Positions 42,104 through 49,777 of a stretch of DNA of 64,000 bases are shown here, in pieces. The DNA comes from Nonomuraea roseoviolacea subsp. carminata. Its GTDB lineage: Bacteria; Actinomycetota; Actinomycetes; Streptosporangiales; Streptosporangiaceae. How positions within the stretch are numbered: the first letter of the stretch is position 1; each line of letters opens with the position of its first letter. The stretch lies in NCBI RefSeq assembly GCF_024172185.1, contig NZ_JAMZEC010000001.1:4856001-4920000 (forward strand), written 5' to 3'. The notes below the pieces were generated by a model that searched no databases, was not told where the DNA came from, and worked only from the letters and a program-made list of their open reading frames with translations. A program made the translations under genes and the position numbers.

Positions 42104-42736
42104 ATGGCCCTGCCCGGTGACAAGCGGGGGCTGGCGTTCGCCGCCATCGTGGTGGTGATCGCCGCCGTCGGCCTCTACCTCACCATGTGGCCCGGCTCCG
42201 GCGACTCCCCCGAGGAGGAGCCGGCCGCCGGACGCACGCCGCGCAGCGTGGTGACCGTACCGCGCAGCACGCCGCTGGCCACGGCCAGCAACGCCCCCTT
42301 CGACATCTACGCGTACCTGCCGCTGACGAAGGAGCAGCTCGCGGCGGCGGCCGACCTGGCCGAGCGGTTCACCGCCGCGTACGGCACGTTCCGCTACGAC
42401 GAGGACCCGGCCGCGTACGCCGACCGGGTCAAGGTGTTCACCACCGCCGACCTCGGCAGCGTGCTGGCGCGCACGCTCACCTCACCCGGCACGGTCGAGC
42501 GCAACCAGGCCGACGAGGTGGTGTCCACGGGCACGGCCAAGGTCAAGGAGATCAGGTCGGTCGAGAAGACGTCCGTGGTCCTGGTCGTCACCGGCACCCA
42601 GCAGATCACCGCCAAGAGCGGCGCGAAGCAGCTCACCGACGACTACGCGGTCACGGTGAGCGAGCTGGGCACCGACTGGAGGGTCTTCGACATCCAGCCC
42701 GCCGAGGACGGCCAGAAGGGGGACGAGTCGGGGTGA
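42104..42736 (+). CDS. Single-pass membrane protein of the T4SS operon
   Basis: The 210-residue protein has an N-terminal membrane helix (about 9-28: LAFAAIVVVIAAVGLYLTMW), a Pro/Thr linker and an exported domain with LAERFTAAYGTFRYDEDPAA, TGTAKVKEIRSVEKTSVVLV and DDYAVTVSELGTDWRVFDI. The exported part looks like an NTF2/VirB8-type fold, as in TcpC-like proteins, but is shorter. It starts 2 bp after the VirB6 gene and its end overlaps the hydrolase gene (GTGA). It is probably a structural channel component. Confidence 0.72.
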   Translation: MALPGDKRGLAFAAIVVVIAAVGLYLTMWPGSGDSPEEEPAAGRTPRSVVTVPRSTPLATASNAPFDIYAYLPLTKEQLAAAADLAERFTAAYGTFRYDEDPAAYADRVKVFTTADLGSVLARTLTSPGTVERNQADEVVSTGTAKVKEIRSVEKTSVVLVVTGTQQITAKSGAKQLTDDYAVTVSELGTDWRVFDIQPAEDGQKGDESG

Positions 42737-43821
42737 ACCTCTCCCGTACACGCGTCGCCCTGGCACTCGGCGCGGCCGGGGCGGTCCTGCTCGCGCTCGT
42801 CATCGTCTCGCCGATGCTCCTCACCTCGATCCCGTCGTTCATCGGCAACGGCGGCGAGCAGCCCGACTGCTCGGGGGGCAAGAAGGCGCAGGAGGCCTCC
42901 GACTCGGCCGCCTCCGACATCCCGCCCGACTACCTGGAGCTGTACAAGAAGAACGGCGAGAAGATCGGCGTGCAGTGGACGATCCTCGCCGCCGTCGGCA
43001 AGCGCGAGACCGACCACGGCCGGTCCGACCTGCCAGGCGTCAAGAGCGGCACGAACTACGCGGGCGCGGCCGGGCCGATGCAGTTCCTCATCAGCACGTG
43101 GGGCGGCAAGGCGCGGATCCCGATGTCGTCGTCGGTCAGCGGCTACGCCTCCGACGGCGACGGCGACGGGATCGCCGACGTCTACAACCCGGCCGACGCG
43201 ATCCTCGGCGCCGCCAAGATGCTCAAGCGCAACGGCGCCCCGGAGAACGTGCGGCGGGCGCTGTTCGTCTACAACCGCGCCTGGTGGTACGTCGACCAGG
43301 TCCAGGAGATCGCCCGCCGCTACGCCAAGAGCGGCGAGGTCGAGACGCCTCCGGAGGCCGACGACTCCTGCGACGAGCCGCTGGTGGAGGCCGCGCCGAG
43401 CGAGGTGGTGGCCGACATCCTCGCGTTCGCGCTGGCGCAGCGCGGCAAGCCGTACCTGTGGGGCGGCACGGGTCCTGACGCGTTCGACTGCTCGGGCATC
43501 ATCTACGCGGCCTACCAGGCCGCGGGCCTGAGGATCCCGCGCACCACCTTCCAGCAGTGGCCGTTCGGCGTGAAGGTGGCGCAGGGGGATGAGCAGCCGG
43601 GTGATCTGGTGTTCTTCAACGCGGGGCCGGGCACGTCGCCCGACAACCCCGGTCATGTGGGGATGGTCGTGTCGAAGGGGAAGATGATCGAGGCGCGGTG
43701 CCGGCTGTGCGGGCCGATCAAGGTGACGGGGTACGAGGGCCGCGGGAACATCGTGGGCTTCACCAGGCCGCTGCAGAATCCGGACGTCGTCGACCAGCTC
43801 AAGAAACTGCGGTCGCTATGA
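42733..43821 (+). CDS. Bifunctional peptidoglycan hydrolase (lytic transglycosylase plus NlpC/P60)
   Basis: The 362-residue protein has an N-terminal anchor (about 8-30), a lysozyme/SLT-like domain (about 65-200: LAAVGKRETDHG, then YAGAAGPMQFLISTWGG with AADAILGAAKML-like helix) and a C-terminal NlpC/P60 domain (about 225-345). The NlpC/P60 catalytic Cys is in DAFDCSG and the His in NPGHVGMVV. Tcp and Tn916-type systems carry this two-domain enzyme to open the cell wall for the channel. The GTG overlaps the preceding stop, and its own stop overlaps the Nudix start. Confidence 0.93.
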   Translation: MNLSRTRVALALGAAGAVLLALVIVSPMLLTSIPSFIGNGGEQPDCSGGKKAQEASDSAASDIPPDYLELYKKNGEKIGVQWTILAAVGKRETDHGRSDLPGVKSGTNYAGAAGPMQFLISTWGGKARIPMSSSVSGYASDGDGDGIADVYNPADAILGAAKMLKRNGAPENVRRALFVYNRAWWYVDQVQEIARRYAKSGEVETPPEADDSCDEPLVEAAPSEVVADILAFALAQRGKPYLWGGTGPDAFDCSGIIYAAYQAAGLRIPRTTFQQWPFGVKVAQGDEQPGDLVFFNAGPGTSPDNPGHVGMVVSKGKMIEARCRLCGPIKVTGYEGRGNIVGFTRPLQNPDVVDQLKKLRSL

Positions 43822-44210
43822 CGGTGGTCGTGGTGGCGGCGGTGATCGTGGACCCGCGGGGGCGGGTGCTGGCCGCGCAGCGCGCGGAGCCGCCCGCGCT
43901 GGCCGGCGGGTGGGAGTTCCCGGGCGGCAAGGTCGATCCGGGGGAGAGCGAGGCCGAGGCGCTGGTGCGCGAGTGCCGCGAGGAGCTCGGCGTGGAGGTC
44001 GCCGTGGGCGAGCGGGTCGGCGGCGACTGGGCGCTGGCCGAGGGCTACGTCATGCGGGTGTGGCTGTGCTCGCTCGCCGACGGCACGCCGGTGGCCAAGG
44101 AGCACCTCGCGCTGCGGTGGCTGGGGCCCGGCGAATACTACGACGTGGCGTGGCTGGGGGCGGACCTGCCGGTGATGCGGGCGGTCGAGGACGTGCTGCG
44201 CGCCCGGTGA
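43818..44210 (+). CDS. MutT-type Nudix hydrolase
   Basis: The 130-residue protein has a complete Nudix box (GGKVDPGESEAEALVRECREELGV, about 34-57 as G-x5-E-x7-REUXEE-x-G-U), preceded by GGWEFPGG, and the Ala/Leu-rich end of MutT-like (8-oxo-dGTP or CTP) pyrophosphohydrolases. The ATG overlaps the stop of the cell-wall hydrolase (ATGA), so it is translationally coupled to the secretion operon, an unusual place for a housekeeping sanitising enzyme. It may act on a nucleotide linked to the system or simply be a passenger. Confidence 0.9.
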   Translation: MTVVVVAAVIVDPRGRVLAAQRAEPPALAGGWEFPGGKVDPGESEAEALVRECREELGVEVAVGERVGGDWALAEGYVMRVWLCSLADGTPVAKEHLALRWLGPGEYYDVAWLGADLPVMRAVEDVLRAR

Positions 44211-44251
44211 CCTGGCCTCCGCCCAGCGCAACCGGCAGTACGCGCATTTGT

Positions 44252-44295
44252 CGGTAAAACGTGGGGTAATTTCGTCTTTACTGTGTCTTTTACCG
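44252..44295. promoter_or_regulatory. CGGTAAAA/TTTTACCG inverted repeat upstream of the Pro-rich gene
   Basis: Perfect 8-bp arms are separated by 28 bases in the only AT-rich stretch of this area, 45 bp before the next start codon. It may be an operator covering a promoter. No clear -35/-10 pair is assigned. Confidence 0.45.
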
Positions 44296-44340
44296 GACTA
44301 AGATTCCTTTGACCATGGTTCCGGATCGCGGAGGGCACAG

Positions 44341-45639
44341 GTGGCACGCACGCGAGCGACGGCCGTTTCCGCGATGGTCCTGTCGCTGGGCCTGACCGGC
44401 ATCGGCGCCGCGCCGTTCGTCGTCCAGAGCGCCAGCGCGTCGGTCGTCGCGTACGACCCGAACGTCGACCCGTGCGACACCGACCAGGCCTGCGAGAGCA
44501 CGCCCGAGGTCACGGTCACGGTCACCACCACCCTCCCCACGCCTGAGGAGGAGCCGGAGACCACGATCACCCGCACGATCACCAAGTCGCCGCCCGCCAC
44601 CAAGACGGCCAGGCCGACGCCGAAGAAGTCCACGACCAGCGCGGCGCCGACTCCTCCGCCCAGCACCCCGACGCAGAACCTGCCGCCCGTGCAGCCGCCG
44701 GAGACCACGGCGGAGCCGCCGAGCGTCCCGCAGGCCACGGAGCCCGCGGAGCCCACGGAAGAGCAGAGCGTCCAGCTCCCGAGCGTCGCGGGCACCGACA
44801 CGCCCACGCAGCCGCAGCCCACGGCCACGCCTCAGGACACCACGACCAGCGAGTCGGTCCAGCTTGAGGTACGCGCCGCCACGCCGGAGTTCGACCAGGC
44901 CGAGATGGCGCAGAAGCTCAGCATCCCGGCGCTGGTCATGGTGCTGCTGGTGCTGTTCGCCGTACTGATCTTCGAGGGGCGGCTGCGCCGCATGGCGCAC
45001 GCGGCGGCCGTCCGCCGGGCCGGCCCGCTCCGGCCCGACCTGGGCGGCCCCGGCCATCCCGCCGGCCACGGCCACCCGGCCGGCGGCTATCCCGCCGGTG
45101 CGGGCTACCCGACCGCCCCCGGTGGCTACCCCGCCGGTGCGGGTTACCCGACCGGTCCCGGCGGTTATGCGGCCGGCCCGGGCTACCCGCCCGGCCCCGG
45201 TGGCCCCGGCTACCCGACCGCCCCCGCCGGATACCCCGCGGGCCCCGGCTACGCCTCCACCGGCATGCCCCCCGGCTATCCGGCGACCACCGCGTACGCG
45301 CCGATCCTCAGCTTCGTGCCGGTCCAGGCGTACCCCGGCGGCCCGGTCCAGTACGGGGCCGTCTACCCGGACCCGGCGACGTACGAGGAGTCCGGCCTCC
45401 CGGTGCTCCCGCCGTCCGGCCAGACCGGCCCGGACCCGGCCCCCGAGCCCGTGGTGCTGCACCCGGACGACTACAGCAACGAGCCGGTGCGGGAGGAACC
45501 CCAGGGGACGCACCGGGGTCTGTTCGAGCCGGCGGTCCCGCCGGAGCAGCCGGAGGGCCCGGCCACGGGTGACGCGACGCTGATCGACCACCTGCCGGGC
45601 CAGGAGCCGGACGGCGGCCGGCACCGCCGCACCGACTAG
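44341..45639 (+). CDS. Pro/Thr-rich membrane protein with GYPAG repeats
   Basis: The 432-residue protein has a signal peptide (about 1-35), a Pro/Thr-rich exported part (about 55-180, with many TTT, TPT and PPE stretches and one Cys pair at CDTDQAC), one membrane helix (about 197-217: IPALVMVLLVLFAVLIFEG) and a cytoplasmic tail with GGYPAGAGYPTAPGGYPAGA-type repeats. No enzyme domain is visible. It follows the T4SS operon after a 130-bp gap with its own promoter region, so it may be an accessory surface protein of that system or independent. Confidence 0.7.
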   Translation: MARTRATAVSAMVLSLGLTGIGAAPFVVQSASASVVAYDPNVDPCDTDQACESTPEVTVTVTTTLPTPEEEPETTITRTITKSPPATKTARPTPKKSTTSAAPTPPPSTPTQNLPPVQPPETTAEPPSVPQATEPAEPTEEQSVQLPSVAGTDTPTQPQPTATPQDTTTSESVQLEVRAATPEFDQAEMAQKLSIPALVMVLLVLFAVLIFEGRLRRMAHAAAVRRAGPLRPDLGGPGHPAGHGHPAGGYPAGAGYPTAPGGYPAGAGYPTGPGGYAAGPGYPPGPGGPGYPTAPAGYPAGPGYASTGMPPGYPATTAYAPILSFVPVQAYPGGPVQYGAVYPDPATYEESGLPVLPPSGQTGPDPAPEPVVLHPDDYSNEPVREEPQGTHRGLFEPAVPPEQPEGPATGDATLIDHLPGQEPDGGRHRRTD

Positions 45640-45655
45640 AGACCAGGCACGAAAC

Positions 45656-45686
45656 AGGCGGCCGGTGGAAGCTCCACCGGCCGCCT
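45656..45686. terminator. Bidirectional terminator
   Basis: AGGCGGCCGGTGG pairs with CCACCGGCCGCCT over 13 bp around AAGCT. It lies between the Pro-rich gene and the convergent sdhB gene. Confidence 0.85.
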
Positions 45687-45698
45687 CGTCGCGTCAGG

Positions 45699-46451
45699 TC
45701 ACTTGGGACGACGGAAGATCTTGTTGCCCAGCCACACCAGCGGGTCGTACTTGCGGTCCACCACGCGCTCCTTCATCGGGATCAGCGCGTTGTCGGTGAT
45801 CTTGATGTGCTCGGGGCAGACCTCGGTGCAGCACTTGGTGATGTTGCAGTAGCCGAGCCCGTGCTCCTCCTGCGCCGACTCCTGGCGGTCGGCCACGTCG
45901 TACGGGTGCATGTCCAGCTCGGCGATCCGCATGAGGAAGCGCGGCCCGGCGAAGGCCGGCTTGTTCTCCTCGTGGTCACGGATGACGTGGCAGATGTTGT
46001 TGCACATGAAGCACTCGATGCACTTGCGGAACTCCTGGGACCGCTCGACGTCGACCTGCTGCATGCGGTACTCGCCCGGCCGCACCCCCTGCGGGGGCGT
46101 GAACGAGGGGATCTCGCGTGCCTTCTGGTAGTTGAACGAGACGTCGGTGACCAGGTCCTTGATGACGGGGAAGGTCCGCATCGGCGTGACCGTGATCGTC
46201 TCGTCCTCCTCGAAGGTGGACATGCGGGTCATGCAGCCCAGCCGCGGCTTGCCGTTGATCTCCATGGAGCAGGAGCCGCACTTGCCGGCCTTGCAGTTCC
46301 AGCGGACCGCGAGGTCGGGCGCCTGGGTGGCCTGGAGCCGGTGGATGATGTCGAGGACGACCTCGCCCTCGTTGACCTCGACGGTGAAGTCCTCGAGCTT
46401 GCCTTCGCCGCCCTCACCGCGCCAGACCTTGAACTTCGCCTTGTAGCTCAT
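45699..46451 (-). CDS. sdhB: Succinate dehydrogenase/fumarate reductase iron-sulfur subunit (complex 1)
   Basis: The 250-residue subunit carries three Fe-S clusters: 2Fe-2S in CKAGKCGSC with a later Cys in RLGCMTRM, then CIECFMCNNICHV and CCTEVCPEHIK for the 4Fe-4S and 3Fe-4S sites. It passes electrons from the flavoprotein to the membrane anchor. ATG overlaps the flavoprotein stop as ATGA. The longer frame upstream is a shadow of the flavoprotein gene. It is the last gene of the first sdh operon and ends 13 bp before a strong terminator. Confidence 0.95.
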   Translation of the reverse strand: MSYKAKFKVWRGEGGEGKLEDFTVEVNEGEVVLDIIHRLQATQAPDLAVRWNCKAGKCGSCSMEINGKPRLGCMTRMSTFEEDETITVTPMRTFPVIKDLVTDVSFNYQKAREIPSFTPPQGVRPGEYRMQQVDVERSQEFRKCIECFMCNNICHVIRDHEENKPAFAGPRFLMRIAELDMHPYDVADRQESAQEEHGLGYCNITKCCTEVCPEHIKITDNALIPMKERVVDRKYDPLVWLGNKIFRRPK

Positions 46452-48334
46452 TTCGAAATCCCGTCGAACTCGGACATCTCTTCGTCGGTGAGGTACTTCT
46501 TCAGCTCGTCGCGGTCGAACAGGGTGATCAGGTCGTCGCGCATCGCCGGCTGGACCTTCTCCTCGACGGTGATCGAGGAGCCGTCGGCCGTGGAGCAGAC
46601 GAGCAGCTTGCGCCGCCACTCGGGGTTCATGCCGGGGAAGTCGTCGCGGGTGTGGCCGCCGCGGCTCTCCTCGCGCAGCAGCGCGGCGCGGGCCACGCAC
46701 TCCGATACCAGGATCATGTTGCGCAGGTCGAGCGCCAGGTGCCAGCCCGGGTTGTAGATGCGCGACCCGGCGGCGCCGACGAGGCGCACCCGCTCCTTGA
46801 GCTTCTCGACGACCTCCAGGGCCTCGGCGACCTCCTCGGCCTTGCGGATGATGCCGACGAGCTCGTTCATGGTGCGCTGGAGCTCGTGGTGGACCTCGTA
46901 CGGGTTCTCGCCGGTGCGCTGGAGGGGGGCCAGCGCCTCCTCGCGGGCCTCGTCGAGCTGCTCCTGGCCGATCTTGGGCCGGGCGGGCAGCGCGTCCACG
47001 TACGCGGCGGCGCCCGCGCCCGCGCGGCGGCCGAAGACCAGCAGGTCGGACAGCGAGTTGCCGCCGAGCCGGTTGGAGCCGTGCATGCCGCCGGACACCT
47101 CGCCCGCGGCGAACAGGCCGGGCACCGCGGCGGCGCCCGTGTCGGCGTCGACCTCGACGCCGCCCATGATGTAGTGGCAGGTCGGGCCCACCTGCATGGG
47201 CTCGGCGGTGATGTCGACGTCGGCCAGCTCCTTGAACTGGTGGTGCATCGACGGCAGCCGCCGCCTGATCTCCTCGGCGGGCAGGCGGGTGGACACGTCG
47301 AGGAAGACGCCGCCCTGGGGTGAGCCGCGCCCGGCCTTCACCTCGGCGTTGATGGCGCGGGCCACCTCGTCACGGGGCAGCAGCTCCGGGGGCCGCCGGT
47401 TGTTGGCCTGGTCGGTGTACCAGCGGTCGGCCTCCTCCTCGGTGGTGGCGTACTTGTCCTTGAACACCTCGGGGATGTAGTTGAACATGAAGCGCTCGCC
47501 GGCGGAGTTGCGCAGCACGCCGCCGTCGCCGCGGACCGACTCGGTGACGAGGATGCCGCGCACCGACGGCGGCCAGACCATGCCGGTCGGGTGGAACTGG
47601 ATGAACTCCATGTTGATGAGGTCGGCGCCCGCGAGCAGCGCCAGGGCGTGGCCGTCGCCGGTGTACTCCCAGGAGTTGGAGGTCACCACGTACGACTTGC
47701 CGATGCCGCCGGTGGCCAGCACCACGGCCGGGGCGTCGAGGACGACGAAGCTGCCGCTCTCGCGCCAGTAGCCGAACGCGCCGGAGATGCGGTCGCCGTC
47801 CTTGAGCAGGCGGGTGACCGTGCACTCGGCGAAGACCTTGATGTAGGCCTCGTAGTCGCCGTGCTGCTCGTAGTCCTCCTGCTGGAGGGCCACGACCCGC
47901 TGCTGGAGGGTGCGGATCAGCTCCAGGCCGGTGCGGTCGCCGACGTGGGCCAGGCGCGGGTACTCGTGGCCGCCGAAGTTGCGCTGGCTGATCTTGCCGT
48001 CCTTGGTGCGGTCGAACAGCGCGCCCCACGCCTCCAGCTCCCACACGCGGTCGGGAGCCTCCTTGGCGTGCAGCTCGGCCATGCGCCAGTTGTTGAGGAA
48101 CTTGCCGCCCCGCATGGTGTCACGGAAGTGCACCATCCAGTTGTCGTCGGAGTTGACGTTGCCCATCGCGGCGGCGGCCCCGCCCTCGGCCATGACCGTG
48201 TGGGCCTTGCCGAACAGCGACTTGCACACGATGGCGGTGCGCTTGCCCTGCTGACGGGCCTCGATGGCGGCCCGCAGCCCGGCGCCTCCCGCGCCGATGA
48301 CGACGACGTCGTATTCGTGACGCTCGATTTCCAC
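46448..48334 (-). CDS. sdhA: Succinate dehydrogenase/fumarate reductase flavoprotein (complex 1)
   Basis: The 628-residue subunit oxidises succinate or reduces fumarate. It has a Rossmann FAD site (VVVIGAGGAGLRAAIEAR, about 10-27), AHTVMAEGGAAAAMG with the likely FAD-linking His, FIQFHPTGM, and the catalytic TESVRGDGGVLRN and MHGSNRLGGNSL segments. The start is GTG. It lies 9 bp after the anchor gene and is coupled to sdhB by 4 bp. It is different from the second flavoprotein at 53951, so the two are paralogous complexes. Confidence 0.95.
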   Translation of the reverse strand: MEIERHEYDVVVIGAGGAGLRAAIEARQQGKRTAIVCKSLFGKAHTVMAEGGAAAAMGNVNSDDNWMVHFRDTMRGGKFLNNWRMAELHAKEAPDRVWELEAWGALFDRTKDGKISQRNFGGHEYPRLAHVGDRTGLELIRTLQQRVVALQQEDYEQHGDYEAYIKVFAECTVTRLLKDGDRISGAFGYWRESGSFVVLDAPAVVLATGGIGKSYVVTSNSWEYTGDGHALALLAGADLINMEFIQFHPTGMVWPPSVRGILVTESVRGDGGVLRNSAGERFMFNYIPEVFKDKYATTEEEADRWYTDQANNRRPPELLPRDEVARAINAEVKAGRGSPQGGVFLDVSTRLPAEEIRRRLPSMHHQFKELADVDITAEPMQVGPTCHYIMGGVEVDADTGAAAVPGLFAAGEVSGGMHGSNRLGGNSLSDLLVFGRRAGAGAAAYVDALPARPKIGQEQLDEAREEALAPLQRTGENPYEVHHELQRTMNELVGIIRKAEEVAEALEVVEKLKERVRLVGAAGSRIYNPGWHLALDLRNMILVSECVARAALLREESRGGHTRDDFPGMNPEWRRKLLVCSTADGSSITVEEKVQPAMRDDLITLFDRDELKKYLTDEEMSEFDGISK

Positions 48335-48343
48335 TGAGATTCC

Positions 48344-49135
48344 TTACGCGTACGGGAAGGCGATGATGCCCTTGGCGACCAGGCGGACGTAGAAGTCGGC
48401 GCCCATGACGGAGAACATCGAGGCCCACGCGAGGGGCTGGTGCTTGGCGTTGAGCTTGGAGACGAAGGTCCAGGCGCGGTAGCGGACCGGGTGGCGCGAG
48501 AAGTGGTTCAGCCGGCCCGCGGTGATGTGCCGGCACGAGTGGCACGACAGCGTGTAGGCGGCGATGAGGACGGCGTTGAGCAGCAGGATCCAGGAGCCGA
48601 GGCCGAGCGGCTTGTGGACGAGCGCGAGGATCGCGTCGTAGGAGAGGATGGCGCCGATGACGATGGCCGCGTAGAAGAAGTAGCGGTGGATGTTCTGCAT
48701 GATCAGCGGGAGGCGGGTCTCGCCGGTGTACTTGCCGTGAGGCTCCTGCACGGCGCAGGCGGGCGGCGACAGCCAGAACGACCGGTAGTAGGACTTGCGG
48801 TAGTAGTAGCACGTCAGCCGGAACCCGCCGGGCAGGCCGAGGATCAGCAGGCCGGGCGGCAGCGTGTACCAGTCGCCGAACGGCGCCAGGCCGAACAGCC
48901 GCGCCCCCTCGGGACACGAGGTCGCCAGGCAGGGTGAGGAGAACGGCGCGATGTACTCGGCGCCGGGCACGTAGTACGGGGTGTCGAAGATGGCCCACAC
49001 GCCGTAGACGAGGAAGGCGCTGAGTCCGAGGAAGGTCAGCAGCGGGGCCAGCCACCATCGGTCTGTGCGCAGGGTGCGCACCTTGATCTGCGCGCGCTGC
49101 CTTCTGACGGGCGCGTCGGACGTCGTCTGGCTCAT
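48344..49135 (-). CDS. sdhC: Five-helix membrane anchor of succinate dehydrogenase complex 1
   Basis: The 263-residue protein has five hydrophobic helices (such as LLTFLGLSAFLVYGVWAIF, YFFYAAIVIGAILSYDAILAL) and several His in the right places for heme or quinone contacts (QNIHRYFFYA, LSCHSCRHITAGRLNHFSRH). It resembles the large single anchors of the actinobacterial Sdh1-type enzyme. ATG after GGAGAGG is used. It is the first gene of the operon, with TGTGA-N6-TCAC sites 135-190 bp upstream. Confidence 0.85.
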   Translation of the reverse strand: MSQTTSDAPVRRQRAQIKVRTLRTDRWWLAPLLTFLGLSAFLVYGVWAIFDTPYYVPGAEYIAPFSSPCLATSCPEGARLFGLAPFGDWYTLPPGLLILGLPGGFRLTCYYYRKSYYRSFWLSPPACAVQEPHGKYTGETRLPLIMQNIHRYFFYAAIVIGAILSYDAILALVHKPLGLGSWILLLNAVLIAAYTLSCHSCRHITAGRLNHFSRHPVRYRAWTFVSKLNAKHQPLAWASMFSVMGADFYVRLVAKGIIAFPYA

Positions 49136-49271
49136 CGGGGACCTCTCCACCTCCCGCGGACCCTCGCTCGCCTGGGGTCCGGGTCGTTCGCTGGTTGCGC
49201 GTGGCGCGGGGCGTCGTCTCCGCTCGGGCGCGCATTGGTGGGGGATACGTTACGACGCCCACGTGAGCATT

Positions 49272-49322
49272 TGTGACAAGGGTCACTCACTTTTTCGATG
49301 ACCCGCTGTGATTCCTGTCACG
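49272..49322. promoter_or_regulatory. Two TGTGA-N6-TCAC sites (CRP- or Rex-like) upstream of sdh complex 1
   Basis: TGTGACAAGGGTCACT (49272-49287) and TGTGATTCCTGTCACG (49307-49322) each have the TGTGA-N6-TCAC form shared by CRP-type and redox-sensing Rex operators. They are 35 bp apart and lie between the sdh operon and the response-regulator gene's 3' end. Confidence 0.55.
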
Positions 49323-49330
49323 TCCACGCG

Positions 49331-49777
49331 TCAGAGGCGGTTCCCCTGGTGCGGCAACTTAACCACCGTGACGAAAAAATCATCTATTTGCCGGACAACT
49401 CGGATAAATTGCTCAAAATCCACCGGCTTGGCGACGTACGCGTTGGCGTGCAACCGGTAGCCCTGGAGGATGTCCTCCTCGGCCTCGGAGGTCGTCAGGA
49501 TGACGACCGGGATCGTCCGCAGGTCCTGGTCGTCCTTGACCTCGCGCAGCACCTCCATGCCGTCCATGCGCGGCAGGTTGAGGTCGAGCAGCACCAGGTC
49601 GGGCCGCGGCGCGTCGCGGTAGCGCTCCTCGCGGCGCAGGAAGGCCATCGCCTGCTCGCCGTCGTTGACCACGTGCAGGCGGTTGCGCAGCTTGTTGAAC
49701 TCGAACGCCTCCCGCGTCAGCAGGATGTCGCCCTGGTCGTCCTCCACCAGCAGCACCTCGATGGGCCGGCCCTCCAT
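49331..49777 (-). CDS. Single-domain response regulator (Rcp1-like)
   Basis: The 148-residue protein is only a receiver domain: LLVEDDQGDILLTREAFEF, phospho-acceptor Asp in PDLVLLDLNLPRMDG (about 60), VVILTTSE with Thr and the switch Lys in VAKPVDFEQF. There is no output domain, as in Rcp1-type regulators paired with phytochrome-like kinases. ATG overlaps the kinase stop as TGATG, so the kinase and receiver are made together. Confidence 0.93.
   Translation of the reverse strand: MEGRPIEVLLVEDDQGDILLTREAFEFNKLRNRLHVVNDGEQAMAFLRREERYRDAPRPDLVLLDLNLPRMDGMEVLREVKDDQDLRTIPVVILTTSEAEEDILQGYRLHANAYVAKPVDFEQFIRVVRQIDDFFVTVVKLPHQGNRL

Noticed and set aside
31843..43821. Integrative conjugative element
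   Set aside because: No integrase, relaxase, coupling protein, oriT-like nick region or flanking repeats were seen, and housekeeping genes flank the operon on both sides.
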